The notes under the pieces were generated by a model, which was given only the letters and a program-made list of their open reading frames with translations, was not told the DNA's origin and did not search any database. Positions 1 to 7,564 of a DNA stretch of 19,197 bases are shown one piece after another; the first letter of the stretch is position 1; the number at the start of each line of letters is the position of its first letter. The stretch lies in NCBI GenBank assembly GCA_943912265.1, contig CALTTS010000029.1, forward strand, positions 1 through 19,197, in the 5' to 3' direction. The translations under genes were made by a program, and so were the position numbers. Source of the stretch: an uncultured Xanthomonas sp. GTDB lineage: Bacteria > Pseudomonadota > Gammaproteobacteria > Xanthomonadales > Xanthomonadaceae.

Positions 1-970
1 CGTTGGCCAGCGGGCCGTAGACGATGTAGCTGTGGCCGGTGACCCAGCCCACGTCAGCGGTGCACCAGTAGATGTCGTCCTCGCGCAGGTCGAACACCAG
101 TTCGTGGGTGTAGCTGGCATACAGCAGGTAACCGGCGGTGGTGTGCAGCACGCCCTTGGGCTTGCCGGTGCTGCCGCTGGTGTAGAGGATGAACAGCGGG
201 TCCTCGGCATTCATGCGCTCGGGCTCGCACAGGGTCGGCTGCGCATCGACCACGTCGTGGAACCAGCGGTCGCGCGGGGCCTGCATGTCCACCGCGCCGC
301 CGGTGTGGCGCACCACCAGCACGGTCTCCACGCTGGTCGTGCCCGGCAGCTTCAGCGCGGCATCGACGTTGGCCTTGAGCGGCACCTTCTTGCCGCCGCG
401 CAGGCCTTCGTCGGCGGTGATGATCAGCTTGCTGCCGCAGTCGATGACGCGGTCTGCAATCGAATTTGGCGCAAACCCGCCGAACACCACCGAATGGATC
501 GCGCCGATGCGCGCACAGGCCAGCATCGCCACCGCCGCGTCGGGGATCATCGGCAGGTAGATGGTGACGCGGTCGCCCTTCTTCACGCCGAGGCTGCGCA
601 ATGCGTTGCCGAGCCGGCACACGCGCTCGTACAGCTCGCGATAGGTGACGTTGCAGGCCGGCGAATCCGGGCTGTCGGGCTCGAACAGCAGCGCGGTCTT
701 GTCGCCGCGTTTTTCCAGCTGGCGGTCCAGGCAGTTGACGCTGGCGTTGAGCTCACCGTCCTCGAACCACTTGATGCGGAAATCGTCGAGCCTGTAGCTG
801 ACGTTGCGGACCTTGGTCGGCTTGACGTACCAGTCCAGGCGCTCGGCCACCTTGCCCCAGAAGGCATCGGGATCGGCGACCGAATCGCGGTACTGGCGCA
901 GGTAATCCTCGCGGGTGACGCGCGCACCGGCGGCGAACGCGGGATTGACGGGGTACAGATCGGCGGTCAT
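1..970 (-). CDS. acs: Acetyl-CoA synthetase, N-terminal half (cut by window edge)
   Basis: AMP-forming acetate:CoA ligase, a cytoplasmic enzyme that activates acetate through acetyl-AMP to acetyl-CoA. Reading the minus strand from the ATG at 970 gives 323 residues without a stop. The N-terminus (MTADLYPVNPAFAA) is followed by the Acs N-terminal region, and the adenylate-forming signature YTSGSTGKPKG lies at about residues 263-273. Near the edge is the conserved stretch ADVGWVTGHSYIVYGP. The full family length is about 650 residues, so roughly half is present; the catalytic C-terminal domain with the regulatory acetylation lysine lies outside. A GGGAGG ribosome site sits five bases before the ATG. 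The gene is divergent from a porin and an MHS transporter, which suggests a shared role in taking up and activating small carboxylates (inference). The family call is very secure; a propionyl-CoA synthetase is less likely because the motifs match Acs closely. Confidence 0.97.
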   Translation of the reverse strand, partial: MTADLYPVNPAFAAGARVTREDYLRQYRDSVADPDAFWGKVAERLDWYVKPTKVRNVSYRLDDFRIKWFEDGELNASVNCLDRQLEKRGDKTALLFEPDSPDSPACNVTYRELYERVCRLGNALRSLGVKKGDRVTIYLPMIPDAAVAMLACARIGAIHSVVFGGFAPNSIADRVIDCGSKLIITADEGLRGGKKVPLKANVDAALKLPGTTSVETVLVVRHTGGAVDMQAPRDRWFHDVVDAQPTLCEPERMNAEDPLFILYTSGSTGKPKGVLHTTAGYLLYASYTHELVFDLREDDIYWCTADVGWVTGHSYIVYGPLAN

Positions 971-1101
971 GAGGCCCTCCCTACAGACACGTGACATGCG
1001 GATGGTGGCCGGCCGCGGCGCGGGATGCCGCTGCGATCCCGGCCACGTCCGTTGCGGCGAGTTTGCCGCATGCATCCGTGTGGCATTGCAGCAAGCCGCT
1101 T

Positions 1102-1113
1102 AGACAATGGTCT
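1102..1113. promoter_or_regulatory. Short palindrome, candidate operator
   Basis: AGAC-AATG-GTCT is a perfect four-base-arm inverted repeat with a four-base spacer, in a TTAGAC...GTCTTAA context. Its position between divergent acs and porin genes, and its size, would fit a response-regulator or LuxR-type site. This is inference from layout only; short palindromes occur by chance. Confidence 0.3.
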
Positions 1114-1157
1114 TAAAACCTCGCCGGCGGCGCCGCGCATTCTTTCCCGATGCCCGG

Positions 1158-1184
1158 GGAAACCCTTGTTTCAAGGGGTTTTCC
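1158..1184. repeat. Interrupted inverted repeat upstream of porin
   Basis: GGAAACCCTTG is followed by TTT and then by CAAGGGGTTTTCC, which is its reverse complement apart from two one-base bulges. It overlaps the -35 side of the proposed porin promoter, so it could be a repressor or activator site. It could also fold as an RNA hairpin in a longer leftward acs transcript. Confidence 0.4.
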
Positions 1185-1195
1185 GCACATTAAAT
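1166..1195 (+). promoter_or_regulatory. Possible sigma-70 promoter for porin
   Basis: TTGTTT (1166-1171) and TTAAAT (1190-1195) are separated by 18 bases in the most AT-rich part of the gap. Transcription would start near 1202, leaving a leader of about 100 bases before the porin ATG. The match is moderate. Confidence 0.3.
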
Positions 1196-1305
1196 TTTCA
1201 TTCGACCAATGGCGAATAGGCGCATGACAAGGCGCCACGCAGGCTTCGCCGCAACCGTGCCGCCACCGGCACATGCGTCCGCCACCCCGCCTACACGAGG
1301 TCACC

Positions 1306-2732
1306 ATGAAGAATCACGTCACCACGCTGCGCAAGCCGCTGGCCACCGCCATGCTGCTCGCGCTGCTCGCGCCCGGCATGGCTTTCGCCGAAACGGCGAA
1401 GGAAAAGGCTCTCGAGGCGCGGGTGGCCGAACTGGAACGCCAGATGCAGCAGCTGCTGTCCAGCCAGCAGCAGCAGCAGGCCCAGCTGAGCCAGACCCAG
1501 AGCCAGGTCGAGCAGACCCAGTCGCAGGTGGCCGACACCAAGACCGCGCTCGATCAGGTCAAGACCAGCGCGGCCGAAGCAGCGGCCAGGCCGGCGGCCT
1601 TCACCACCGCGCCGGGCGTGTCGGTGGCATTCCACGGTTTCGTCAACGCCACCGCGTTTTCGCAGTCGCGGCCGTTCAATTTCGGCAACGGCCAGAACGC
1701 CGAATGGCCGACGCCCGGCTCCAGGGGCAGCCTGAGCGGCGTGGACATCCGCAACACGCGGTTCTGGTTCGACATGACCGGCGCCAAGATGGGCGAGAAC
1801 TGGACCGGCGGCGGTCACCTCGAATTCGATTTCTTCGGCGGCAACAACGGCACCGGCGCCTACAGCGGCCAACAGCCCATCCCGCGCCTGCGTTCGGCGT
1901 ATCTGGATTTGGCCAACGCCAACAGCGGCACCAAGGTGCGCATCGGCCAGCAGTTCAACCTGCTGTTCCCGATCGACAGCGTGACCGACTCGGTGGCCCA
2001 CGTCGCCTTCCCGCTCGGCTACGGCACCGGCATGATCGGCTGGCGCTATCCGGGCGTGGTGGTGATGCAGGACCTCAACAAGGGCAGCACCGGCAACAAG
2101 TGGCGCCTGGATGTGGGCGCGTTCAGCGCAACTGGTCCGGCCCGGGCAGCACCACCAACTACATGACCGGCGGCAATGCCGGCTTCCGCCCGCAGCTGGA
2201 AGCGCGCCTGAACGTGACCGGCAGCAACTGGGTGGCCTACGCGGTGGGCCACTATTCGGAAATCGACCTGAGCGGCGTGGACGGCGCCACGCCCACGCCG
2301 ATCGAGAAGACCATCAAGAGCAACGCCTTCGCGCTGGGCGGCACCTTCAAGCCCGGCCCGTGGAACCTGAAGGGCTTCGTGTTCACCGGCAAGGGCCTGG
2401 GCCAGAACTTCGGCGCGCTGTCGCAGTTCGGCGACATCTCCGAGACCGGCGGCTACGCCCAGCTGGGCTACAGCTTCACCAAGAACTGGAACGTCAACGC
2501 GATCTATGCCACCGACCGCCCCGACAAGGACGACGTGCTGCGCTGGCGCGGCACCGCGGTGGGCCTGCTGCGCAACGACCAGACCGCGCTCAACCTGATC
2601 TACGCCAACGGCCCGTACAAGTTCGGCCTGGAAGCGATGCACGACAGCCTGGACCGCACCGCCGACAAGGGCGCCACCACCGACACGATCAGCGGCAACC
2701 AGGTCAGCGTGAGCGCGCAGTACACGTTCTGA
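1306..2732 (+). pseudogene. Coiled-coil outer-membrane porin (DcaP-like), frameshifted
   Basis: An outer-membrane channel protein whose frame is broken once. The start at 1306 is preferred over the in-frame ATG at 1273 because it follows ACGAGG and begins a classic signal peptide (MKNHVTTLRKPLATAML, with cleavage after AFA). Residues of about 28-90 form a Gln-rich coiled coil (LEARVAELERQMQQLL and following), as in trimeric DcaP-type porins. Beta-strand-like sequence follows, and the protein ends in the porin-type C-terminus VSVSAQYTF. Frame 1 runs into a stop at 2164-2166; the natural continuation is in frame 3. Adding one base at about 2128-2130 (restoring S-A-N-W-S-G-P) joins them into about 475 residues. 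Either this is a true pseudogene or the base is missing from the assembly. It lies upstream of and in line with the MHS transporter, so it probably passes the same substrate across the outer membrane. Porin is secure; the DcaP subfamily is less so. Confidence 0.75.
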
Positions 2733-2767
2733 GCACGCCGCCACTCCAGATTGCAGGGACGAAGCGA

Positions 2768-2787
2768 CGCGGACACGGACGTCCGCG
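2768..2787 (+). other. Hairpin between porin and transporter genes
   Basis: CGCGGAC, six loop bases, then GTCCGCG make a perfect 7-bp stem 35 bases after the porin stop. There is no T-run, so it is more likely a processing or stability element inside an operon, or chance, than a terminator. Confidence 0.3.
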
Positions 2788-2884
2788 CCACCGCGGCACA
2801 CCGACCACCACCCACGTCACATCCCATGACCACCTGACCCACGCCAGCACGTCGCCGGCATCACGCTTCGGAGGGGAAGCACCC

Positions 2885-4549
2885 ATGTCCACGATCACCG
2901 TCAACCCGCCCGGCTCGGCCGGCACGCTCACGCAGGGGCACAAGCGCGTCATTCTCGCGTCCAGCCTCGGCACCGTCTTCGAGTGGTACGACTTCTTCCT
3001 GTACGGCTCGCTGGCGGCCATCATCGCCAAGCAGTTCTTCAGCGGCGTCAACGAAACCACCGCCTTCATCTTTGCCCTGCTGGCCTTTGCGGCGGGCTTC
3101 TTCGTGCGGCCGTTCGGCGCGGCGGTGTTCGGCAGCCTCGGCGACCGCATCGGCCGCAAGTACACCTTCCTGATCACGATTCTCATCATGGGCCTGTCGA
3201 CCTTCCTGGTCGGCGTGTTGCCCAGCTACGCGAGCATCGGCGTGGCCGCGCCGGTGATCCTGATCACCCTGCGCCTGCTGCAGGGCCTGGCGATGGGCGG
3301 CGAGTACGGCGGCGCGGCCACCTACGTGGCCGAACACGCGCCCAAGAACAAGCGCGGCTTCTACACCAGCTTCATCCAGTGCACGGCCACCATCGGCCTG
3401 TTCCTGTCGCTGCTGATCATCCTCGGCTGCCGCATGACGCTGGGCACCGAGCAGTTCGAGGCCTGGGGCTGGCGCATCCCGTTCCTGGTGTCGATCGTGC
3501 TGCTGGGCGTGTCGCTGTGGATCCGCCTGCAGCTGCGCGAATCGCCGCTGTTCCAGCAGATGAAGGACGAGGGCAAGGCCTCGAAGAAGCCACTGCGCGA
3601 AAGCCTGAAGGGCGGCAACCTCAAACTGATGCTGCTGGTGCTGCTCGGCGCCACCGCCGGCCAGGCCGTGGTGTGGTACGGCGGCCAGTTCTACGCGCTG
3701 TTCTTCCTGACCAAGACGCTGAAAGTGGATGCCACCACGGGCGCGCTGCTGCTGGCCGGCGCGCTGCTGCTGGCCACGCCGCTGTTCCTGTTCTTCGGCT
3801 GGCTGTCCGACCGCATCGGCCGCAAGGCCATCGTGCTCGGCGGCTGCCTGCTGGCCGCCCTGACCTACATGCCGCTGTTCAAGGCGCTGACCCACTACGC
3901 CAACCCGGCCATCGAGGAAGCCAGCATCAGCGCGCCGGTGGTGATCGAGGCGGACCCGGCCACCTGCAGCTTCCAGTTCGACCCGATCGGCAACAAGTCC
4001 TTCACCAGCTCCTGCGACATCGTGACCACCGCACTGGCCAAGAACGGCGTGCCGTATTCGATCAAACCCGCGCCTGCCGGCAGCATCGCCCGGGTCAACG
4101 TCGGCGGCACCCAGATTGCTTCGTACGAAGGCGCCGGGCTGTCCAAGGACGAAGGCAAGGCCAAGTCCGAAGTCTTCGGCAAGGAGCTGAAGGGGGCGCT
4201 GTCCACTGCCGGTTATCCGGACAAGGCCGATCCGTCGCGCATCAACATGCCGATGGTGGTGCTGGTGCTGTTCGTGCTGGCGATCTACGTGACGATGGTC
4301 TACGGCCCGATCGCCGCGTGGCTGGTGGAACTGTTCCCCACCCGCATCCGCTACACCTCGATGTCGCTGCCTTACCACATCGGCAACGGCTGGTTCGGCG
4401 GCTTCCTGCCGACCATCTCGTTCGCCATGGTCGCGGCCACCGGCAACATGTACTACGGCCTGTGGTACCCGATCGGCATCGCGGTGATGACGCTGGTGCT
4501 GGGCCTGTTCTTCCTGCGCGAAACCAAGGACGTGGACATCACCCAGTAA
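2885..4549 (+). CDS. MHS-family MFS transporter (metabolite:H+ symporter)
   Basis: A 554-residue inner-membrane symporter of the major facilitator superfamily, metabolite:H+ branch (relatives ProP, KgtP, ShiA). The start follows GGAGGGGAAG. The first helix carries the MHS-typical FEWYDFFLYG. The loop 2-3 motif GDRIGRK is at residues 86-92 and its second-half counterpart SDRIGRK at about 308-313. RLLQGLAMGGEYGGA in helix 4 is also diagnostic. About 110 residues (roughly 338-450) are inserted between helices 9 and 10, on the predicted periplasmic side, with cysteines at 361 and 377; this makes the protein longer than the roughly 430-500 residues usual for the family. It lies 152 bases after the porin in the same direction and opposite acs, so acetate, propionate or a C4 carboxylate is a reasonable substrate guess, but the sequence does not settle it. 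Confidence 0.92.
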   Translation: MSTITVNPPGSAGTLTQGHKRVILASSLGTVFEWYDFFLYGSLAAIIAKQFFSGVNETTAFIFALLAFAAGFFVRPFGAAVFGSLGDRIGRKYTFLITILIMGLSTFLVGVLPSYASIGVAAPVILITLRLLQGLAMGGEYGGAATYVAEHAPKNKRGFYTSFIQCTATIGLFLSLLIILGCRMTLGTEQFEAWGWRIPFLVSIVLLGVSLWIRLQLRESPLFQQMKDEGKASKKPLRESLKGGNLKLMLLVLLGATAGQAVVWYGGQFYALFFLTKTLKVDATTGALLLAGALLLATPLFLFFGWLSDRIGRKAIVLGGCLLAALTYMPLFKALTHYANPAIEEASISAPVVIEADPATCSFQFDPIGNKSFTSSCDIVTTALAKNGVPYSIKPAPAGSIARVNVGGTQIASYEGAGLSKDEGKAKSEVFGKELKGALSTAGYPDKADPSRINMPMVVLVLFVLAIYVTMVYGPIAAWLVELFPTRIRYTSMSLPYHIGNGWFGGFLPTISFAMVAATGNMYYGLWYPIGIAVMTLVLGLFFLRETKDVDITQ

Positions 4550-4577
4550 GCGCTGGCGCACTCTTCCAACCTGCATG

Positions 4578-4610
4578 CGACGCCGGCCTTCGGGCCGGCG
4601 TCGTCGTTTT
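4578..4610 (+). terminator. Intrinsic terminator after the transporter
   Basis: A perfect 11-bp stem (CGACGCCGGCC / GGCCGGCGTCG) is closed by a TTCG tetraloop and followed by TCGTTTT. It starts 28 bases after the transporter stop and ends the porin-transporter unit. Confidence 0.88.
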
Positions 4611-4647
4611 CGCACTAGCCGCAGGCAGCACGTGTCATGCTGCCGGC

Positions 4648-4864
4648 ATGGGCATCCTGATCGTCGGCGCGGCATGGATGGGCATTCCTCGGCTTCGCGC
4701 TGCTGATGGCACTCGGCGCCGCTTCGATGCTGGCCGAGCTCGTGCTGGCCGTGTTCCGCCGCAACGAAACAGGAACGGATCGCGCATCGCGGCGCGATGC
4801 CATCGACGACAGGCGTGATGCCCTGCCCGGGGACAACGACGACAGCGCGCATCGCCGCAGATGA
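4648..4864 (+). pseudogene. Possible small membrane protein with a frame break
   Basis: Not a recognised family. From the ATG at 4648 the frame reads MGILIVGAAWM. If one G of the GGG at 4680-4682 is dropped, it continues as AFLGFALLMALGAASMLAEL, then VLAVFRR and a charged tail ending at a TGA (4862-4864). That gives about 71 residues with a single long hydrophobic segment followed by positive charge, a plausible bitopic membrane protein. As written, the two halves are in different frames and the downstream frame has only internal ATGs. No good ribosome site is visible. It may be a real gene with a sequence error, a decayed gene, or a coincidence. The region from 4611 to 4934 otherwise shows nothing. 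Confidence 0.3.
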
Positions 4865-4905
4865 CGTGCGGCCCATCCCGGCAACCTCCCTTGCCTGCCA
4901 CGGAC

Positions 4906-4923
4906 AGGAAGCAACCACTTCCT
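4906..4923 (-). terminator. Weak hairpin downstream of EF-hand gene
   Basis: AGGAAG / CTTCCT arms separated by six bases lie just past the stop of the leftward EF-hand gene. The stem is only 6 bp and has no T-run, so a terminator role is uncertain. Confidence 0.2.
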
Positions 4924-4934
4924 CGTCCAGCCTT

Positions 4935-5306
4935 TCAGCGCGGCGGTGCGGCCAGTTCCTTCGCGTCGAGCCAGCCGTCGTGGTTGGCGTCCTGCTTGCG
5001 GAAGCGTTCGGCCAGTCGCGCCCGGTGCTGCTCGCGGGTGACCGGCTTGCCGCGCCCGCCCGGCAGTTCGTCGGCCGTCAGCACCCCGTCGCGGTTGCGG
5101 TCCATGCCGTCGAAGGCATAACTCATCCAGTCCAGGTATTCGTCCAGGCTCACCCGGCCATCGCCGTCGCGGTCCATTTTCGCCAGGTAATCGGACGTGG
5201 CCCGCACCTGCGCGGCCGCCGCCCCGGCCCAGCCCGCCACGGCCAGGCCGAGCGCCAGCGCGAACGCCCGGCGCGCGGGCGGAAAGACGGCAAGGGCATC
5301 GGTCAT
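4935..5306 (-). CDS. Secreted EF-hand calcium-binding protein
   Basis: A 123-residue exported protein with three canonical EF-hand loops: DRDGDGRVSLDE (45-56), DRNRDGVLTADE (69-80) and DANHDGWLDAKE (106-117). Each has acids or Asn at positions 1, 3 and 5, Gly at 6 and Glu at 12, so calcium binding is expected. The N-terminus has two arginines and a hydrophobic Ala/Leu-rich stretch ending AAAAQ, a Sec signal peptide with cleavage near residue 32. The start at 5306 (MTDALAV) is chosen over the in-frame ATG at 5321 because GGGAG lies 5-9 bases upstream. The partner and exact role cannot be read from sequence; small periplasmic EF-hand proteins of this kind are common in this group and mostly uncharacterised. 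It is divergent from the ABC ATPase gene. Confidence 0.85.
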   Translation of the reverse strand: MTDALAVFPPARRAFALALGLAVAGWAGAAAAQVRATSDYLAKMDRDGDGRVSLDEYLDWMSYAFDGMDRNRDGVLTADELPGGRGKPVTREQHRARLAERFRKQDANHDGWLDAKELAAPPR

Positions 5307-5431
5307 GGCGGGCTCCCGCATCGCGCCGGCGGCGGCCCGGCATGGCGCGCATGATGGAACGCATCGGCCGAACTTTCACCCGTGGCTGGCGGTATCGTAT
5401 CGGCCCCCCGCTCCATGCCGGCTCCTGCGCC

Positions 5432-6268
5432 ATGTCCGTTCCGTCGTCCGCCGTTCCCGCCTCCGCCGCCGAAGTGCCGCCACCGCTGATCGAACTGGAC
5501 GATGCCACCGTGGTCCGCGGGCAGGTGCGCGTGCTGCACGGCCTGAGCCTGCGCATCGAGGCCGGCCAGCACACCGCCATCCTCGGCGCCAACGGCTGCG
5601 GCAAGTCCACCTTCATCAAGCTGATCACCCGCGAGCTGTACCCGCTGGCGCGGCTGGACGGCGCGCCGGTGAAGGTGATGGGCCAGTCGCGCTGGCACGT
5701 GGGCGAGCTGCGCTCGCAGCTGGGCATCGTCACCGGCGACCTGCACGCGAATCTGGCCGACATGCCCGGGCTGAGCGTCAAGCAGGCGGTGATGTCCGGC
5801 TTCTTTGCCAGCTACGTGATCCCGCCGCACGTGGAGATCACCGCCGGCATGCGCGGCCAGGTGCTGCATGCGCTCGATCAGGCGCAAGCACTGGACCTGC
5901 GCGATCGCGCGTATGCCGAGCTGTCCACCGGCCAGGCGCGGCGCGTGCTGATCGCGCGCGCGCTGGTGCGCCGGCCGCGCGCGCTGCTGCTGGACGAGCC
6001 CACCACCGGCCTGGACATCGTCTCGCGCCGGCAGCTGCTCGACGCGATGCGCCATCTCGCCGACGACGGCGTGACCCTGGTGCTGGTGACCCACCACACC
6101 GAGGAAATCATCCCGGCCATCGGCCGCGTCATCCTGATGCGCGAAGGCCGCATCCTCGGCGACGGCCCGCGCGCGGACATGCTCACCGAGGCGCGCCTGT
6201 CCGAAACCTATGGCGCGCCGGTGGCGCTGGTGCGCCAGGGCGAGGACATCGTCGCCATCGCCCGCTGA
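5432..6268 (+). CDS. ABC transporter ATP-binding protein, stand-alone
   Basis: A 278-residue single nucleotide-binding domain. Walker A GANGCGKST is at residues 52-60, a variant signature LSTGQ (LSGGQ in most families) at 164-168, Walker B LLLDEP with Asp188-Glu189, a D-loop GLD, and the switch histidine 221 in VTHHTEE. All ATPase residues are intact. The sequence recalls the ModF/YlmA-like branch rather than a classic importer. No permease or binding protein is adjacent, so it may serve membrane partners elsewhere or be a soluble ABC protein. The ATG at 5432 gives a normal start; an in-frame ATG at 5342 would add a 30-residue extension lacking the domain's features, and neither has a strong ribosome site. 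mutM follows after 15 bases, so the two are probably co-transcribed. Confidence 0.88.
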   Translation: MSVPSSAVPASAAEVPPPLIELDDATVVRGQVRVLHGLSLRIEAGQHTAILGANGCGKSTFIKLITRELYPLARLDGAPVKVMGQSRWHVGELRSQLGIVTGDLHANLADMPGLSVKQAVMSGFFASYVIPPHVEITAGMRGQVLHALDQAQALDLRDRAYAELSTGQARRVLIARALVRRPRALLLDEPTTGLDIVSRRQLLDAMRHLADDGVTLVLVTHHTEEIIPAIGRVILMREGRILGDGPRADMLTEARLSETYGAPVALVRQGEDIVAIAR

Positions 6269-6283
6269 GCCGGCCGCGCCGCC

Positions 6284-7099
6284 ATGCCCGAACTGCCCGA
6301 AGTCGAAACCACCCGCCGCGGCCTGGAGCCGCACCTGCTCGGCCGCAGCGTGCACGGGGTGATCCTGCGCCGGCCCGACCTGCGCTGGCCGATCCCGGCC
6401 GAGGTCGCGCCGGGCCTCACCGGCCACCGCATCGCCGGCGTGCGACGCCGCGCCAAATACCTGCTGCTGGACACCGATGCCGGCGACAGCGCACTGCTGC
6501 ACCTGGGCATGTCCGGCAGCCTGCGGGTGCTGCCCGGCGACACGCCGGTGCGCGCCCACGACCACGTGGACATCAGCCTGGACAACACCCGGGTGCTGCG
6601 CTTCAACGACCCGCGCCGCTTCGGCTGCCTGCTGTGGCAACCGGCCGGCACCGTGCACGCGCTGCTGCGCGGGCTCGGCCCGGAGCCGCTGTCCGACGAT
6701 TTCGACGGCGACTACCTGTTCGCCCGCAGTCGCGGCCGCAGCGCGCCGGTGAAGGCGTTCCTGATGGACCAGCGCACCGTCGTCGGCGTGGGCAACATCT
6801 ACGCCGCCGAAAGCCTGTTCCGCGCCGGCATCAGCCCGCTGCGCGCGGCCGGCAAGGTCTCGCGCGAGCGCTACGCGGCGCTGGCCGCGGCGGTCAGGGA
6901 CATCCTCGCCTACGCCATCACCCGCGGCGGCACCACGCTGCGCGACTTCATCAGCCCGGACGGCGCGCCCGGCTACTTCGAGCAGGAACTGGCGGCCTAC
7001 GGCCGCGGCGGCGCGCCGTGCCCGCGCTGCGGCCGGCCGCTCAAGCAGGCCAGCCTCGGCCAGCGCACCACGGTGTGGTGCGGCCACTGCCAGCGCTGA
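6284..7099 (+). CDS. mutM: Formamidopyrimidine-DNA glycosylase
   Basis: A bifunctional base-excision repair enzyme that removes 8-oxoguanine and formamidopyrimidines and cuts the abasic site. The 271-residue length is standard. The N-terminus MPELPEVETTRRGL supplies the catalytic Pro2 and Glu3, and Lys58 (RRAKYLL) is the conserved DNA-contacting lysine. The helix-two-turn-helix segment contains VVGVGNIYAAESLF. The C-terminus has the zinc finger: CPRC, 16 residues, then CGHC. The ATG lies 15 bases after the ABC ATPase stop. It converges on the DUF488 gene with only four bases between stops and no obvious terminator, so transcripts from the two sides probably overlap. Confidence 0.97.
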   Translation: MPELPEVETTRRGLEPHLLGRSVHGVILRRPDLRWPIPAEVAPGLTGHRIAGVRRRAKYLLLDTDAGDSALLHLGMSGSLRVLPGDTPVRAHDHVDISLDNTRVLRFNDPRRFGCLLWQPAGTVHALLRGLGPEPLSDDFDGDYLFARSRGRSAPVKAFLMDQRTVVGVGNIYAAESLFRAGISPLRAAGKVSRERYAALAAAVRDILAYAITRGGTTLRDFISPDGAPGYFEQELAAYGRGGAPCPRCGRPLKQASLGQRTTVWCGHCQR

Positions 7100-7103
7100 G
7101 CGC

Positions 7104-7475
7104 TCAGGCCGGGGTCGGGCGGCCGAGCAAGCAGTCGCGCAGCACCACCGCCTCGTTGTGGCGCTCGTCGCGGGCGCCGTAGACCAGGGTCAGCGGCCCG
7201 TCGGCGGCCAGGCCGCGCAGGCGTTCGAGCGGTGCCGGATTGGCCTCCAGCTCGGCGCGGTAGCGGGCGACGAAGCCGGCCCAGCGCTCCGGGCGGTGGC
7301 CGAACCACTCGCGCAGGGCGGTGCTCGGCGCCACGTCCTTGAGCCACTCCCCGGCCAGGCGTTCGTGCGAAATGCCGCGCGGCCACAGCCGGTCCACCAG
7401 CACGCGGTGGCCGTCGGCGGCGGCGGCCGGTTCGTAGGCGCGCTTGATGCGGATGTCCCATCGCGATCCCGTCAT
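7104..7475 (-). CDS. DUF488 family protein (YeaO-like)
   Basis: A 123-residue cytoplasmic protein with the DUF488 hallmarks: an N-terminal IRIKRAYE strand, VDRLWPRGIS near residues 28-37, a central WF-H-x-RW region and the C-terminal LTLVYGARD. Family members are widespread and of unknown biochemical role. The start at 7475 follows GGGAGG; the in-frame ATG at 7493 is upstream of that site and is disfavoured. It converges with mutM and is divergent from opgD, with 89 bases between starts, so it is likely a single-gene unit. Confidence 0.85.
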   Translation of the reverse strand: MTGSRWDIRIKRAYEPAAAADGHRVLVDRLWPRGISHERLAGEWLKDVAPSTALREWFGHRPERWAGFVARYRAELEANPAPLERLRGLAADGPLTLVYGARDERHNEAVVLRDCLLGRPTPA

Positions 7476-7564
7476 GACGGCCTCCCGGAGCAAACCCTGC
7501 GCGCCTGCGCCGCGCGATGGCTTGTGTCTATCATGAGCCGCATCATCCGCCCGTGACCGCGCCC

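Larger units (their letters stand above)
971..1305. promoter_or_regulatory. Divergent intergenic region between acs and the porin gene
   Basis: This 335-base gap lies between two divergent starts, and no convincing gene was seen in it. It is more AT-rich around 1100-1200 than its surroundings. It contains a short palindrome (1102-1113), a larger interrupted inverted repeat (1158-1184) and a plausible rightward promoter, described separately. Both acs and the porin/transporter pair are probably controlled from here, but no regulator gene is present in the window. Confidence 0.6.

Noticed and set aside
32..994. A 320-codon plus-strand frame opposite acs
   Set aside because: It covers the antisense of the acs coding region and its ribosome site; composition is typical of a shadow frame.
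2125..2135. Programmed ribosomal frameshift in the porin
   Set aside because: No slippery heptamer or downstream pseudoknot was seen, and porins are not known to use recoding; an indel is simpler.
2111..2884. Extension of the transporter frame upstream of 2885
   Set aside because: The in-frame region covers the porin 3' end and intergenic DNA; the strong GGAGGGGAAG before 2885 and the family N-terminus fix the start there.
2861..4918. A 685-codon open frame on the minus strand
   Set aside because: It is antisense to the clearly real MHS transporter, has the His/Arg/Gln-rich composition of GC-rich shadow frames, no domain, and crosses the terminator.
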